From Zafaria cholistanensis (GTDB taxonomy: Bacteria > Actinomycetota > Actinomycetes > Actinomycetales > Micrococcaceae), in contig NZ_BKDJ01000001.1 in assembly GCF_008580665.1 (NCBI RefSeq), positions 186,001 to 250,000 on the forward strand: DNA of 64,000 bases, given 5' to 3'. Position numbers and translations under genes: made by a program. Positions 47,490 through 57,882 of the stretch are shown here, one piece after another. Numbering within the stretch: the first letter of the stretch is position 1; each line of letters opens with the position of its first letter. The notes below the pieces were generated by a model that was not told where the DNA came from, did not search any database, and saw only the letters and a list, made by a program, of their open reading frames with translations.

Positions 47490-47506
47490 GTAACGCACTG
47501 CGTTAC
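47490..47506. promoter_or_regulatory. Perfect palindrome between divergent GT2 and GH18 genes
   Basis: GTAACGCACTGCGTTAC has 8-bp arms around one central base. It is in the ~250-bp divergent control region and looks like a dimeric repressor operator. TATAAC at 47529-47534 is a candidate -10 for the rightward GH18 gene. No candidate regulator gene is adjacent. Confidence 0.6.
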
Positions 47507-47635
47507 GCTGTGGATCGGTGCGGTCGCATATAACGCTCCGACATGGCGCGGGGCGGTGTCCGCAGAGGTGCCCGAAACCGATGCCGGAGGGCCGCAGGCG
47601 GTGCCCGGCGCCGCCGCTGGAAAAGGGTGGGAACC

Positions 47636-49222
47636 ATGGCTTCACGTTTTGCGGGACGGCGGCTTTCCGTCGTCAGGCTCTCCATTGTCCTCGCCATCGC
47701 CGCCCTTTTAGTCCAGGGAGCGCTGCTCTCCTGGGGCAAGGTGAAGGACGCCGCCCAGGCGGAGCAAACCCATTCGTGGTTCGGCCCCTACGTGGACGCG
47801 ACCTCGACGCCCTTCTATCCCATCGGGGATGGCGTCGCCGCGGGCGAGCGGGTGGTCCTGGCGTTTGCGGTGGCCGATCCCGAAAAACCGTGCCGGCCCT
47901 CGTGGGGCGGCTACTACTCGATGGACGAGGCTGCCGGGACCTTCGACCTGGACCGCCGGGTGGCGCGGGTGCATGAGGCCGGCGCATCCGTGGTGGTGTC
48001 CACCGGAGGGCTGATCAATGAGGAGCCGGCCGTGGCCTGCGAGGATCCGGCCCAGTTGGTTACCGCCTATGCAGACCTGCTGGAGCGCTACGATTCGTCC
48101 ACCCTTGACCTGGACATCGAGGGTCCCGCGCTGGAAAACCCGGCCGCCTCCGCGCGCCGGGTCCAGGCGGTGCGGGAGTTGCAGGGCCGCTTCTCGGCCG
48201 CCGGCAAACCCCTGGAGGTGTGGCTGACCCTGCCCGTGGCGACCGGGGGCCTGACGGCGGCCGGACTGGCCGAGGTGGAACGGTACGTGGCCGGCGGCGT
48301 CGATCTGGCCGGCGTAAACCTGATGACCATGAATTTCGGCGAAACGCGCTCCGCCGGGCAGTCGATGGCCGCGGCCTCCATCCAGGCCGCCCGCAGCGCC
48401 CATCAGCAGTTGAAGGAACTTTACGGCTCCCACGGCGAGGAGTGGGGGGAAATGTCGCTCTGGAGCAAGATCGGGCTGACCCCAATGCTCGGCCAGAACG
48501 ACCTGATGGGGGAGATCTTCACGCTGCAGGACGCCAGGGACCTCAACGCTTTTGCATTGGAGGTGGGCGTGGGCCGCGTCTCCCTGTGGTCGGCCAACCG
48601 GGACTTCGACTGCGGCCCGAACTACCCGGACCCGACGCGGGTCTCCAACAACTGCAGCGGCGTTCCGCAGGGGCAGGGGGAGTTCTCCTCCCTGTTGGCG
48701 CAGAACATCGAGAAGGTGGCTCCGCCCCCGGCGGCCGCACCGTCCGGTGGCCTTCAGGCGGCCCAGTCGGCCCCGGCGGCCACGGCGATCGTCGACAACC
48801 CGGAAACCAGCCCGTACCCGATCTGGGAGGAGGAGGCCGCCTACGTGGAGGCGGAACGGGTCGTGTGGCGCGGCAACGTCTACGAGGCGAAATGGTGGAC
48901 GCAGGGCGACGCGCCCGATGCCCCGGTGGCGGCCGCGGCGGAAACCCCCTGGACACTGGTGGGGCCGGTGCTTCCGGGCGACAAACCGGAGAAGCCCGTG
49001 ACCGCCCCGAAGGGGCTTTACCCGAACTGGTCGCCCAAGAGGGCCTACTCCAAGGGAGACCGCGTGCTGTTCGAAGGGCGGGTGCTGGAGGCGAAGTGGT
49101 GGAACACCGCGGAGAGCCCCGAAGCGGCGCTCCGCTCGGCCGCGAACACACCCTGGCGGGTGTTGGCGAACGACCAGGTCAAGGCCCTCGTGGTGGCGTT
49201 CAAGAAGTCCTCGGGTTCCTGA
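47636..49222 (+). CDS. Secreted GH18-type hydrolase with two carbohydrate-binding modules
   Basis: A 528-residue exported protein. The N-terminal hydrophobic stretch (LSIVLAIAALLVQGALL) is a signal or anchor. The catalytic domain has the GH18 DxxDxDxE-like motif as SSTLDLDIEG near 155-164, with the acid Glu, and VDLAGVNLMTMNFGE. Two similar modules at about 400-447 and 470-515 (VVWRGNVYEAKWWTQGD; VLFEGRVLEAKWWNTAE) are CBM5/12-like with paired tryptophans. It would cut chitin-like or GlcNAc polymers; beside a polysaccharide synthase it may trim the product. The ATG at 47636 follows AAGGGTGGGAA. Divergent from the operon at 47386. Confidence 0.88.
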   Translation: MASRFAGRRLSVVRLSIVLAIAALLVQGALLSWGKVKDAAQAEQTHSWFGPYVDATSTPFYPIGDGVAAGERVVLAFAVADPEKPCRPSWGGYYSMDEAAGTFDLDRRVARVHEAGASVVVSTGGLINEEPAVACEDPAQLVTAYADLLERYDSSTLDLDIEGPALENPAASARRVQAVRELQGRFSAAGKPLEVWLTLPVATGGLTAAGLAEVERYVAGGVDLAGVNLMTMNFGETRSAGQSMAAASIQAARSAHQQLKELYGSHGEEWGEMSLWSKIGLTPMLGQNDLMGEIFTLQDARDLNAFALEVGVGRVSLWSANRDFDCGPNYPDPTRVSNNCSGVPQGQGEFSSLLAQNIEKVAPPPAAAPSGGLQAAQSAPAATAIVDNPETSPYPIWEEEAAYVEAERVVWRGNVYEAKWWTQGDAPDAPVAAAAETPWTLVGPVLPGDKPEKPVTAPKGLYPNWSPKRAYSKGDRVLFEGRVLEAKWWNTAESPEAALRSAANTPWRVLANDQVKALVVAFKKSSGS

Positions 49223-49267
49223 CGCGCGGCATCCCGGGCCGCAGGGCGGCGGGGAAAAGGATTTGGG

Positions 49268-50260
49268 CTACCCCGCCGCGTCCCCGCCGGCGAGGGCTTC
49301 CAGGCGGGCAGCCTCGGCGAACTTCTGCGCAGCCTCGGGACGCTTGAGCGCCTCAAGGGCTGTGCCCCAGACCCGGTAAGCGGGGACCAGGTACGCGGCG
49401 GCACGGTCGCTGACGCGCGAAAGTTCCGTGGCGAGGACTTCATCGGCCGCCTCGGGGGCGTTGGTGGCCAGGTCCCATCGTGCCCGGGCAACGGCAAGCC
49501 CCACCCGGTCCATCTCCGTAGCGGCCATGACTTCATGCGCCAGCATGGCCCGTTCGATGCAGTCGCGGGTTTGTTCGATCGCGAGGCCCGCCTGGAGCTG
49601 CAGGTCCGCGGAAGCCCGGTTGAAACGGGCCCAGAGCTGTATGTCGTTGGCGGAGGAGAGCAGGGAAGACGCGCGCGCGTGGTAGTCGAGGCCGCAGTCG
49701 GTTTCCCCGACCAGGAAGGCAAGATTGCCCAGGGTCCAGAACCCCTTGCCCGCGGTCTGTGCGTCGGCGGCGGATTCCAGCAACAACGCCAGGTCGGCCT
49801 GCCGGGCCCATGCTTCCTGGCTGCGGCCGGCCTCGACCAGCGCCGCGATAAGGGCCTGGAAGGCCTGTGCGCGTATTTCCGTGGTTCGCGGGGCCGGACC
49901 CAACAGTCCCAGTGCCTCCCCGGCGCAGTTGGAGGCGGCGGAAAGGCGTCCCTGGCAGCGCAGCGCGATCGACTCCAGCACCAGGGACTGGGCCCGCAGG
50001 GCCGCGTCGGCGGCCGCGGCGGGGGAGGAGCCCATGCGGCGCGCCACGGCCAGCATGTCCCGATAGCTGTCCAGTGCGTGCAGCGCCTCGGCGTGCGCCC
50101 GCTCGAAGTGCCACCGGAGCGCTGCGTTGTCCTGCGCGCGGGCAGCCTTGGCGCCTTCCCGCGCGGCGCGGATCACCGTCTCGTGGTCGCCCTGGCGCTG
50201 GGCGCGCCGAAGGAACGCCTCAATGCCGCGGAGGTCGCCCGGAACGTGTGACGGGTGCAT
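49268..50260 (-). CDS. Helical-repeat (TPR-like) protein
   Basis: A 330-residue all-helical protein with repeating 34-40-residue patterns such as AQAFQALIAALVEAGRSQEA, KGFWTLGNLAFLVGE, ARARWDLATNAPEAADEVLA and GTALEALKRPEAAQKFAEAA, typical of TPR arrays. No DNA-binding or enzymatic domain is seen. In Rap/RRNPP proteins such folds bind small peptides; here that is only a hypothesis, prompted by the divergent small secreted peptide gene 204 bp away. The ATG at 50260 lies 6 nt after CATACT. Confidence 0.65.
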   Translation of the reverse strand: MHPSHVPGDLRGIEAFLRRAQRQGDHETVIRAAREGAKAARAQDNAALRWHFERAHAEALHALDSYRDMLAVARRMGSSPAAAADAALRAQSLVLESIALRCQGRLSAASNCAGEALGLLGPAPRTTEIRAQAFQALIAALVEAGRSQEAWARQADLALLLESAADAQTAGKGFWTLGNLAFLVGETDCGLDYHARASSLLSSANDIQLWARFNRASADLQLQAGLAIEQTRDCIERAMLAHEVMAATEMDRVGLAVARARWDLATNAPEAADEVLATELSRVSDRAAAYLVPAYRVWGTALEALKRPEAAQKFAEAARLEALAGGDAAG

Positions 50261-50266
50261 GGGACC

Positions 50267-50272
50267 AGTATG
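50267..50272 (-). promoter_or_regulatory. Possible -10 for a leaderless TPR-like gene mRNA
   Basis: In mRNA sense CATACT ends 6 nt before the ATG. Confidence 0.4.
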
Positions 50273-50464
50273 TCCTAGAGGTGCATGAACCCGGGGTTTG
50301 GCAAGGCTTTTCGGGCCGGATGTTGGAACATTGTTTGTCGGCTGCTCACTTTTTTCACTTAATTCCCTTCCTTCACTCCAGTAACAATGGAATAGTGTCG
50401 GGCCAGAGTGTCCATTCGGGACGCCCTGCTCCGGCAGCCACCACCACCAGAGACAAAGGTAAAA

Positions 50465-50623
50465 ATGAAGAAGTTCCTGATGAAGTCCGCCGCCGCCCTG
50501 GCGGTCGTCGCCGCCCTCGTCACCGGCGGTGCCGCCGCGGGCTCTGCCACGGCCGACGAGGCCAACGCCGGCGGCAACTGGCCGTACAGCACCACCACTT
50601 ACGGTGGCAACTGGCCGTACTAG
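50465..50623 (+). CDS. Small secreted peptide (52 residues) ending in repeated GGNWPY
   Basis: A short gene with a classical signal peptide: MKKFLMKSAAALAVVAALVT, then GGAAAGSATA before a likely cleavage after ATA. The predicted mature part is only ~22 residues, DEANAGGNWPYSTTTYGGNW plus PY, with two copies of GGNWPY. AAAGG precedes the ATG. There are no cysteines. Its function is unknown; size and secretion fit a signalling peptide, a surface peptide or a bacteriocin-like product. It is divergent from the TPR-like gene. The stop codon lies in 10-bp tandem repeats. Confidence 0.65.
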   Translation: MKKFLMKSAAALAVVAALVTGGAAAGSATADEANAGGNWPYSTTTYGGNWPY

Positions 50624-50657
50624 GCCGTACTAGGCCGTGCCAGGCCGTAATTAGGCC
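50613..50657. repeat. 10-bp tandem repeat across the stop codon of the secreted peptide gene
   Basis: GGCCGTACTA occurs at 50613-50622 and 50623-50632, followed by diverged copies (GGCCGTGCCA, GGCCGTAATTA). The TAG stop is at 50621-50623, the unit boundary. Confidence 0.95.
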
Positions 50658-50662
50658 GCGCA

Positions 50663-50695
50663 GCGGGCAGCCCCACCACCCGTGGGGCTGCCCGC
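50663..50695. terminator. Hairpin after the secreted peptide gene
   Basis: GCGGGCAGCCCCAC (50663-50676) pairs perfectly with 50682-50695 around a 5-base loop. No T-tract follows. A 16-bp direct repeat (GCCCGCCCGGAACCA-type) overlaps its right side. Confidence 0.7.
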
Positions 50696-50873
50696 CCGGA
50701 ACCAAGCCCGCCCGGAACCATGCCCGCGCGGTGGATCGGCCCCGCCGGACGTGACCAGTTGCACCTTTCCGCGCCTTTCCGGAGCGCCCCCCGCTGGTAA
50801 AATTTTCTGCTCGGGGTGGGGCAGCCCGCCGGGGAACCGACACAAGACCGATCCACCACGGAAGGTGCGCGAC

Positions 50874-53036
50874 GTGGCTTCAACACGCCCTGCTCCGGCA
50901 CGCCTTGACCCGGCACACCCTGCCCAAAAAACCGCTCTCCCCAAAACCGCCACCCCCCAAACCCCTGCCGCTGGCCGTCCCGCGGGCGGCCCCAGGCCCG
51001 GGTACCGCCCGGACGTGCAGGGGCTGCGCGCCCTTGCCGTGCTGATGGTGGTGGTGTACCACGTATGGCTTGGCCGGGTCTCCGGAGGGGTAGACGTCTT
51101 CCTGCTCATCTCGGCGTTCCTGCTGACCGGATCCTTTGTCCGCAAGGTGGAGGCGGGACGCCCGCTCAGGTTGCCTTCCTACTGGCTGAACCTGTTCCGG
51201 CGGCTGCTGCCGGCCGCCGTCGTGATCCTGCTGGCGGTCCTCGCCGCCACCGCTAACCTGCTGCCGCGCAGCCGCTGGGCGGAGATTTTCAGCCAGTCCT
51301 GGGCCAGCCTTTTCTACGTCCAGAACTGGGCGCTCGCCGACGCTGCGGTCGACTACTACGCTCCGGACCACTCTGTCGCCAGTCCCCTCCAGCACTTTTG
51401 GTCCCTCTCCATCCAGGGCCAGGTGTTCATCCTCTGGCCGCTGGTTTTGGCCGCCTGCGCCGCGCTGTGGCGCGGGGCGGGCGCGTTGGCCCGCCGGCGC
51501 GGGGTCCCGGTACCGGGGTTCCGGCTAGTGGTGGCGGCCGCGTTCGGGGCCATCTTCGCGGCATCGCTGGCCTATTCGATCCAGGCCACCGCCGCGGACC
51601 AGGCCTGGGCCTACTTCGATACGCGCGCCCGGCTGTGGGAGTTTGCGCTCGGCTCGCTGCTGGCCCTGGCAGTTCCGTACGCCGCGAAGCTGCCCTCCGC
51701 CGTGCGGGTGGGGCTTGGCTGGGCCGGGCTGGGGGCGATGCTTTCCTGCGGAATCGTGCTGCAGGTGCAGCAGTCCTTCCCCGGGTGGATAGCGCTGTGG
51801 CCCACCCTGGCCGGCGCGGCGGTCATCGCCGCCGGCGGCACCGGCAGCCGTTTCGGCCCCGACCGGCTGCTCTCCGCCCGCCCGCTGACCCGTCTCGGGG
51901 ACATCTCCTACGGCCTGTACCTGTGGCACTGGCCAATCCTGGTCATCTACCTGGCCACCCGGCACACCGCCGTCCCGGGATTGGCCGGCGGGGCCGCGGT
52001 GGTTGCCCTCTCCGTGGCGCTGGCGTGGGCCACCACGAAGGCGGTGGAGACCCCGCTGCGCTCATGGCGCTGGCCGACGGTGCGACGCCGGCGGCTGGGC
52101 CTGGTGATTGCCGTCCTGATGGCGGTGGTCGCCGCCCCGCTCAGCGGATGGCAGGCACGCGTCGCCGCCTATGAGCGGATGGCTGCCACCCAGACGGTGC
52201 AGGACAACCCCGGGGCGGAGGCGTTGCGTCCGGGCTTCGAGTACGGCGGGAGCCCCGCGGCGGCCGTGCTCCCGCTCACCACCGAACTGGACGCTGAATG
52301 GGCGGAATTCGACGGCCCGTGCCAGGGGGAATACGCTCCCGTGGATCCCAGGATCGAACAGTGCTACGTGGCCGGGGATCCGGCGAGCGCCCGCAAGACG
52401 GTGTTCGTGGTGGGTGATTCCCACGCCCAGCACTGGATTCCCGCCCTGCGTCCGGCGGCCGAGCGGAACGGCTGGCTGGTGGTCATGGTGCACCGCCCCG
52501 GCTGCCGCTTTGGCGCGGACAGTCCCGAACGCGACGACGCCTGCAACGGCTTCAACGCGGCCGCCTCCGCCTACGTGTTGGAGCACCGGCCCGACGCAGT
52601 GCTCACGCTGGCCTCCCTGACGGCTTCCCACGGGGCGCCCGAACGCGTCGTGCCGGGCTACCTTGAGGGCGTGGGGCCATGGCTGGAGGCCGGGATCCGC
52701 GTCGCCGGGATGCGCGACACGCCACGCTTCGATTTCCTGGTCCCCGAGTGCGTGGACCTGAACGGCCCGGACTCCGCCGCCTGCACCGTTGGGCGCGACG
52801 CCGTCATCGCCGCCCAATCGCCGCTGGAGGAATTGGAGGACACGCTGGAGGGCGGGCGGACCCATGCCGGACTGGGCTTCTTCGACCTGACCGACCAGAT
52901 CTGCGACGAGCGGCTGTGCCGCCCGGTGATCGGCAACGTGCTGGTGTACATCGACCAGTCCCACCTGTCCAAGACCTACACGGCCACGACCTCCCCGGTG
53001 TTCGAGGAACGCTTCAAGGCGGCCCTGGGCTGGTAG
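50874..53036 (+). CDS. OafA-type membrane acyltransferase with C-terminal SGNH domain
   Basis: A 720-residue protein. Residues about 45-400 are the acyltransferase-3 domain with ~10 helices, opening YRPDVQGLRALAVLMVVVYH with the catalytic His, then GGVDVFLLISAFLLTGSF. Residues about 500-715 are an extracellular SGNH-like domain: VFVVGDSHAQHW carries the nucleophile Ser, and YIDQSHLSKTYT carries the Asp-x2-His pair. Proteins of this layout O-acetylate surface polysaccharide or peptidoglycan. The GTG at 50874 follows GGAAGG and a hydrophilic leader of ~40 residues. It is probably transcribed alone. Confidence 0.9.
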   Translation: MASTRPAPARLDPAHPAQKTALPKTATPQTPAAGRPAGGPRPGYRPDVQGLRALAVLMVVVYHVWLGRVSGGVDVFLLISAFLLTGSFVRKVEAGRPLRLPSYWLNLFRRLLPAAVVILLAVLAATANLLPRSRWAEIFSQSWASLFYVQNWALADAAVDYYAPDHSVASPLQHFWSLSIQGQVFILWPLVLAACAALWRGAGALARRRGVPVPGFRLVVAAAFGAIFAASLAYSIQATAADQAWAYFDTRARLWEFALGSLLALAVPYAAKLPSAVRVGLGWAGLGAMLSCGIVLQVQQSFPGWIALWPTLAGAAVIAAGGTGSRFGPDRLLSARPLTRLGDISYGLYLWHWPILVIYLATRHTAVPGLAGGAAVVALSVALAWATTKAVETPLRSWRWPTVRRRRLGLVIAVLMAVVAAPLSGWQARVAAYERMAATQTVQDNPGAEALRPGFEYGGSPAAAVLPLTTELDAEWAEFDGPCQGEYAPVDPRIEQCYVAGDPASARKTVFVVGDSHAQHWIPALRPAAERNGWLVVMVHRPGCRFGADSPERDDACNGFNAAASAYVLEHRPDAVLTLASLTASHGAPERVVPGYLEGVGPWLEAGIRVAGMRDTPRFDFLVPECVDLNGPDSAACTVGRDAVIAAQSPLEELEDTLEGGRTHAGLGFFDLTDQICDERLCRPVIGNVLVYIDQSHLSKTYTATTSPVFEERFKAALGW

Positions 53037-53084
53037 CGGCCGGGGCCCCGGGATAGAGTGCCGCGCAAGGGGGGAGGTGCGTCG

Positions 53085-54782
53085 ATGGGATTCGCGCACG
53101 GGAGCAGGTGCGGGCACCAGCCCAGGGGCAACCAGGCCTCCAGCGCCGGGACGGCCTGGCCCGCTTGGGAGCCCACGCGCCGCGAGGTGCTGGCCGCCGC
53201 CGTACTCGCCGGGGCGGCTGCGTCCGCCGGCGGGGCGCGGGCGGACGCCGCGGTTCCGGCCGCCGTCGTGCGCAACCGGGTCTACACGGTGAGCCGCCGC
53301 AACACGGTCACCAGCACCACCTACCCCAGGGCCGAATTCCGCGGCTTGTGGACCGCCAGCGTGGCCAACATCGACTGGCCCTCCAGGACCGGGCTGAGTG
53401 CCGCGGCGCAGCGGGCCGAGCTGCGCTCAATCCTGGACCTGGCCCGTTCGCGCCAACTGAACGCGGTGCTGCTGCAGGTCAGGCCCACGGCCGACCGCAT
53501 GTGGAGGTCCACGGTGGGGGAGCCCTGGTCCAGGTACCTGACCGGCACCCAGGGCAGGGACCCCGGCTATGACCCGCTGGCCTACGCCGTCTCCGAGGCC
53601 CACAAGCGCGGGCTGGCGCTGCACGCCTGGATCAACCCGTTCCGCGTGGCCATGGACACCAACCTGAATGCGCTGGTGTCCTCGCACCCGGCCCGGAAGC
53701 ACCCCGCGTGGAGCTTCGCCTACGGCGGCAGGCGCTACTACAACCCAGGCCTTCCCGCGGTGCGCAACTTCATCCGCTCGGTGGTGGTGGACCTGGTCAG
53801 GAACTACGACGTCGACGGCATCCACTTCGACGACTACTTCTATCCCTACCCGGTGGCGGGCCAAGCCATCCCCGACGCCGCGGCCTATGCCGCCCACAAG
53901 GGGGCCTTCACCTCGGTCGCCGGCTGGAGGCGCAACAACATCGACGTCTTCATCCGGGACACCAGGGCGGCGCTCAAGGCCGCCAAGCCGCGGGTCGCGT
54001 TCGGGATCAGCCCCTTCGGGATCTGGCGGAACTCCTCCTCCAGCAGCCTCGGGTCCGCAACCAGCGGGCTGGAATCCTACTCGGCCCTCTACGCGGACAG
54101 CAGGAAGTGGGTCAGGGAGGGCTGGGTGGACTACATCACCCCGCAGCTCTACTGGCACCAGGGGTATCCGGTGGCCGACTACAACGTGCTGGTCGACTGG
54201 TGGGCCCGGCAGGTGGCCGGAACCGCGGTGAAGCTCTACACCGGCGAGGCCGCCTACAAGGCCGGGGACCCGTCCCCGGCCGCCTGGCGGGACCCCCACG
54301 AACTGCGCGACCACCTCACCAAGGCCCGCGGCGTCCCGGCGGTGCGGGGGCACTGTTTCTACAACACCACCGCGTTCCGGGCGAACAGGCTCAACGCGAT
54401 CGGCATCCTGGCGGCCAGGCACTACGCCCGCCCGGCCCTGCCGGTTCCGTTTCCGCGGCTGAACGCCGGACGTCCCGCCACGCCCGTGATCAAGTCCGCG
54501 GTCCGCGAGGGCGCCGGCGTCCGGCTGACCTGGACCTCCGGCACCGCCGGCGAGGATCCCACGCTGATCGCGATCTGGCGCTGGGAATCCACCGGCTCCG
54601 TGGTTCCCCACATCCAGTCCACCGCCACCCACCTGCGCGCGGTGCTCCGGCGCACCTCCGGCACTCAGAGCTGGCTGGACACCGGGGCCACGCCGGGGCG
54701 CACCTGCTGGTACATGATCCAGTCGGTCAGCCGGACGGGCATCGACTCCGCCAACGCCACGTGCATCTTCATCCGCGCCTGA
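53085..54782 (+). CDS. GHL10-type glycoside hydrolase, Tat-exported
   Basis: A 565-residue secreted hydrolase. The leader contains TRREVLAAAVLAGAAASAGG, a twin-arginine (Tat) signal, followed by ADA. The barrel has RAEFRGLWTASVANIDWPS, NAVLLQVRPTADRMW, LHAWINPFRV, YDVDGIHFDDYFYPYP and GISPFGIWRN, the hallmarks of the GHL10 (DUF187/YddW) family. A Fn3-like ~95-residue C-terminal domain (VRLTWTSGTAGED) follows. The substrate is probably a wall polymer. GGAGGTG before the ATG at 53085 decides the start over an in-frame GTG at 53058. Confidence 0.9.
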   Translation: MGFAHGSRCGHQPRGNQASSAGTAWPAWEPTRREVLAAAVLAGAAASAGGARADAAVPAAVVRNRVYTVSRRNTVTSTTYPRAEFRGLWTASVANIDWPSRTGLSAAAQRAELRSILDLARSRQLNAVLLQVRPTADRMWRSTVGEPWSRYLTGTQGRDPGYDPLAYAVSEAHKRGLALHAWINPFRVAMDTNLNALVSSHPARKHPAWSFAYGGRRYYNPGLPAVRNFIRSVVVDLVRNYDVDGIHFDDYFYPYPVAGQAIPDAAAYAAHKGAFTSVAGWRRNNIDVFIRDTRAALKAAKPRVAFGISPFGIWRNSSSSSLGSATSGLESYSALYADSRKWVREGWVDYITPQLYWHQGYPVADYNVLVDWWARQVAGTAVKLYTGEAAYKAGDPSPAAWRDPHELRDHLTKARGVPAVRGHCFYNTTAFRANRLNAIGILAARHYARPALPVPFPRLNAGRPATPVIKSAVREGAGVRLTWTSGTAGEDPTLIAIWRWESTGSVVPHIQSTATHLRAVLRRTSGTQSWLDTGATPGRTCWYMIQSVSRTGIDSANATCIFIRA

Positions 54783-56432
<1,650 letters not shown>

Positions 56433-56443
56433 CGTCGCCGGCG

Positions 56444-56488
56444 CGGAACCCTCCTTCCGGGACCTCGGTCCCCGGCAGGGGGGTTCCG
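56444..56488. terminator. Hairpin downstream of guaB
   Basis: CGGAACCCTCC (56444-56454) pairs with 56478-56488 with one mismatch, and an inner CCGGGACC/GGTCCCCGG stem extends it. No strong T-tract. Confidence 0.55.
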
Positions 56489-56549
56489 TCCGTTGCGGCC
56501 CCGGCCGGACGCCCCCACGCACCAGCGACCACCACAGGAAAGAGTTCCC

Positions 56550-57773
56550 ATGCCCCAGCCCAAACAGCTCAAGAAGATGGTCCGCGAGCGCATGGCCAAG
56601 ACGGGGGAGTCCTACACCACGGCGCGCAGGAAGCTCATGAACGCACCCAAGGCCCAGCAGGCCGGGACGGGCTTCGTCGAGGAGGCCGAACTGCCCGAGT
56701 ACCCGGCGCCGGCCGGCGTCGTGCAGTACGACGCCGGGCTGTGGCACCGCGTGCTCACCCAGGCCGGGGTCACCCACCCGGTCACCGGCCAGCCGCTCAG
56801 CCAGGCCCTGCTGGCCGGGCTCGCCGGCGGCATCGGCTTCATGGTGTTCACCTTCGAATACGCCGAAACCACCACCGTGACCGTGGTGACCCGGGCCCAC
56901 CCCGAGCCATACACGGCCAACCTGCTCGCCCGCTGCGGGGTGCCGGTCACCCAGCGCACCACCAACAGCGCAAAGCAGGCCCAGGAGCACCTGGACGCGG
57001 GGCTCGACGCCGGCCGCGCCGTCGTCGTGCGCGTCACCCACGCGGCCCTGCCGTGGGTGGACGGGGAGGCCGTGGAGGAAAGCGACTCGCTGGACATCGC
57101 CGTGGTGGGCGAGCACGGGGACGACTACCTGGTGGACGACGGATCCGGTGCCCTGCAGCTGATCTCCCCGGAGCAGCTGGCCGCCGCCCGGCGCGCCGGC
57201 AGGAAGGACAAGCACTTCTCCGCCTGGGCCCCGCAGGCGCTCAGCCCGCGCGTGAAGGTGCTGCGGCTGAACGTCCTGGAGGCGGTCGGACAGACCACCG
57301 GCAGGCTGCTGGGAACCCGCGAGCTGGAGGGGATCCCCGCCCACTTCGCCAAGAACTTCGGCGTGGCCGGGATGCGCACCTGGGCCGACCGGCTGCGCGA
57401 CACCACCACCAAAAAGGGCTGGACGGCGATGTTCGCCGACGAGGCACGGCTGCGGGACGGCATGGCCCAGCTGGCCGGGTTCCTCACCTCCAACCGCTTC
57501 TCCGGCAGCGGGGGCCTGCGCGGCCTCTACGCCGACTTCCTCGCGGAGGCCTCCGCGCTGCCGGGCCTGGCCCCGCTGGCGGAGCCGGCCGGGGCCTACC
57601 GGGCCCTGGCCCCGCGGTGGGACGCGCTCGCCGCCGCGGTGGATCCGGCGGTGGCGGTGGGGGAGCGGGCCGCGCACTTCGCGCGCCTGGCGGACCTGGT
57701 CGAGGAACTGGCCGACGCCGAAGAGGCCGCCGCCCGCGGGCTGGCCGTGGCGCTGGCCGCGGCGACCGGCTGA
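56550..57773 (+). CDS. BtrH N-terminal/DUF4872-like protein
   Basis: A 407-residue protein. The N-terminus (KKMVRERMAKTGESYTTARR) is basic and helical. The middle resembles the BtrH/C39-peptidase-like fold: LSQALLAGLAGGIGFMVFTF near 88-107 and AVVGEHGDDYLVDD near 185. The C-terminal part resembles DUF4872 (MFADEARLRDGMAQLAGFL). BtrH is an acyltransferase in butirosin biosynthesis, but most homologues are uncharacterised; the expected active-site Cys of the C39 fold is not evident (GGIGF here). AGGAAAGAG precedes the ATG. It may share a transcript with the next methyltransferase gene. Confidence 0.6.
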   Translation: MPQPKQLKKMVRERMAKTGESYTTARRKLMNAPKAQQAGTGFVEEAELPEYPAPAGVVQYDAGLWHRVLTQAGVTHPVTGQPLSQALLAGLAGGIGFMVFTFEYAETTTVTVVTRAHPEPYTANLLARCGVPVTQRTTNSAKQAQEHLDAGLDAGRAVVVRVTHAALPWVDGEAVEESDSLDIAVVGEHGDDYLVDDGSGALQLISPEQLAAARRAGRKDKHFSAWAPQALSPRVKVLRLNVLEAVGQTTGRLLGTRELEGIPAHFAKNFGVAGMRTWADRLRDTTTKKGWTAMFADEARLRDGMAQLAGFLTSNRFSGSGGLRGLYADFLAEASALPGLAPLAEPAGAYRALAPRWDALAAAVDPAVAVGERAAHFARLADLVEELADAEEAAARGLAVALAAATG

Positions 57774-57882
57774 CGCCCCGGGGTTGGCGGGGTGCGGGCA
57801 CCGTCCTAGCATGAAGGCAGGAACCGTGCACACCGCCGTGCAGGTGTGCCGCGCCGTGGAGCAACCAGCTGTGGAGGACACC

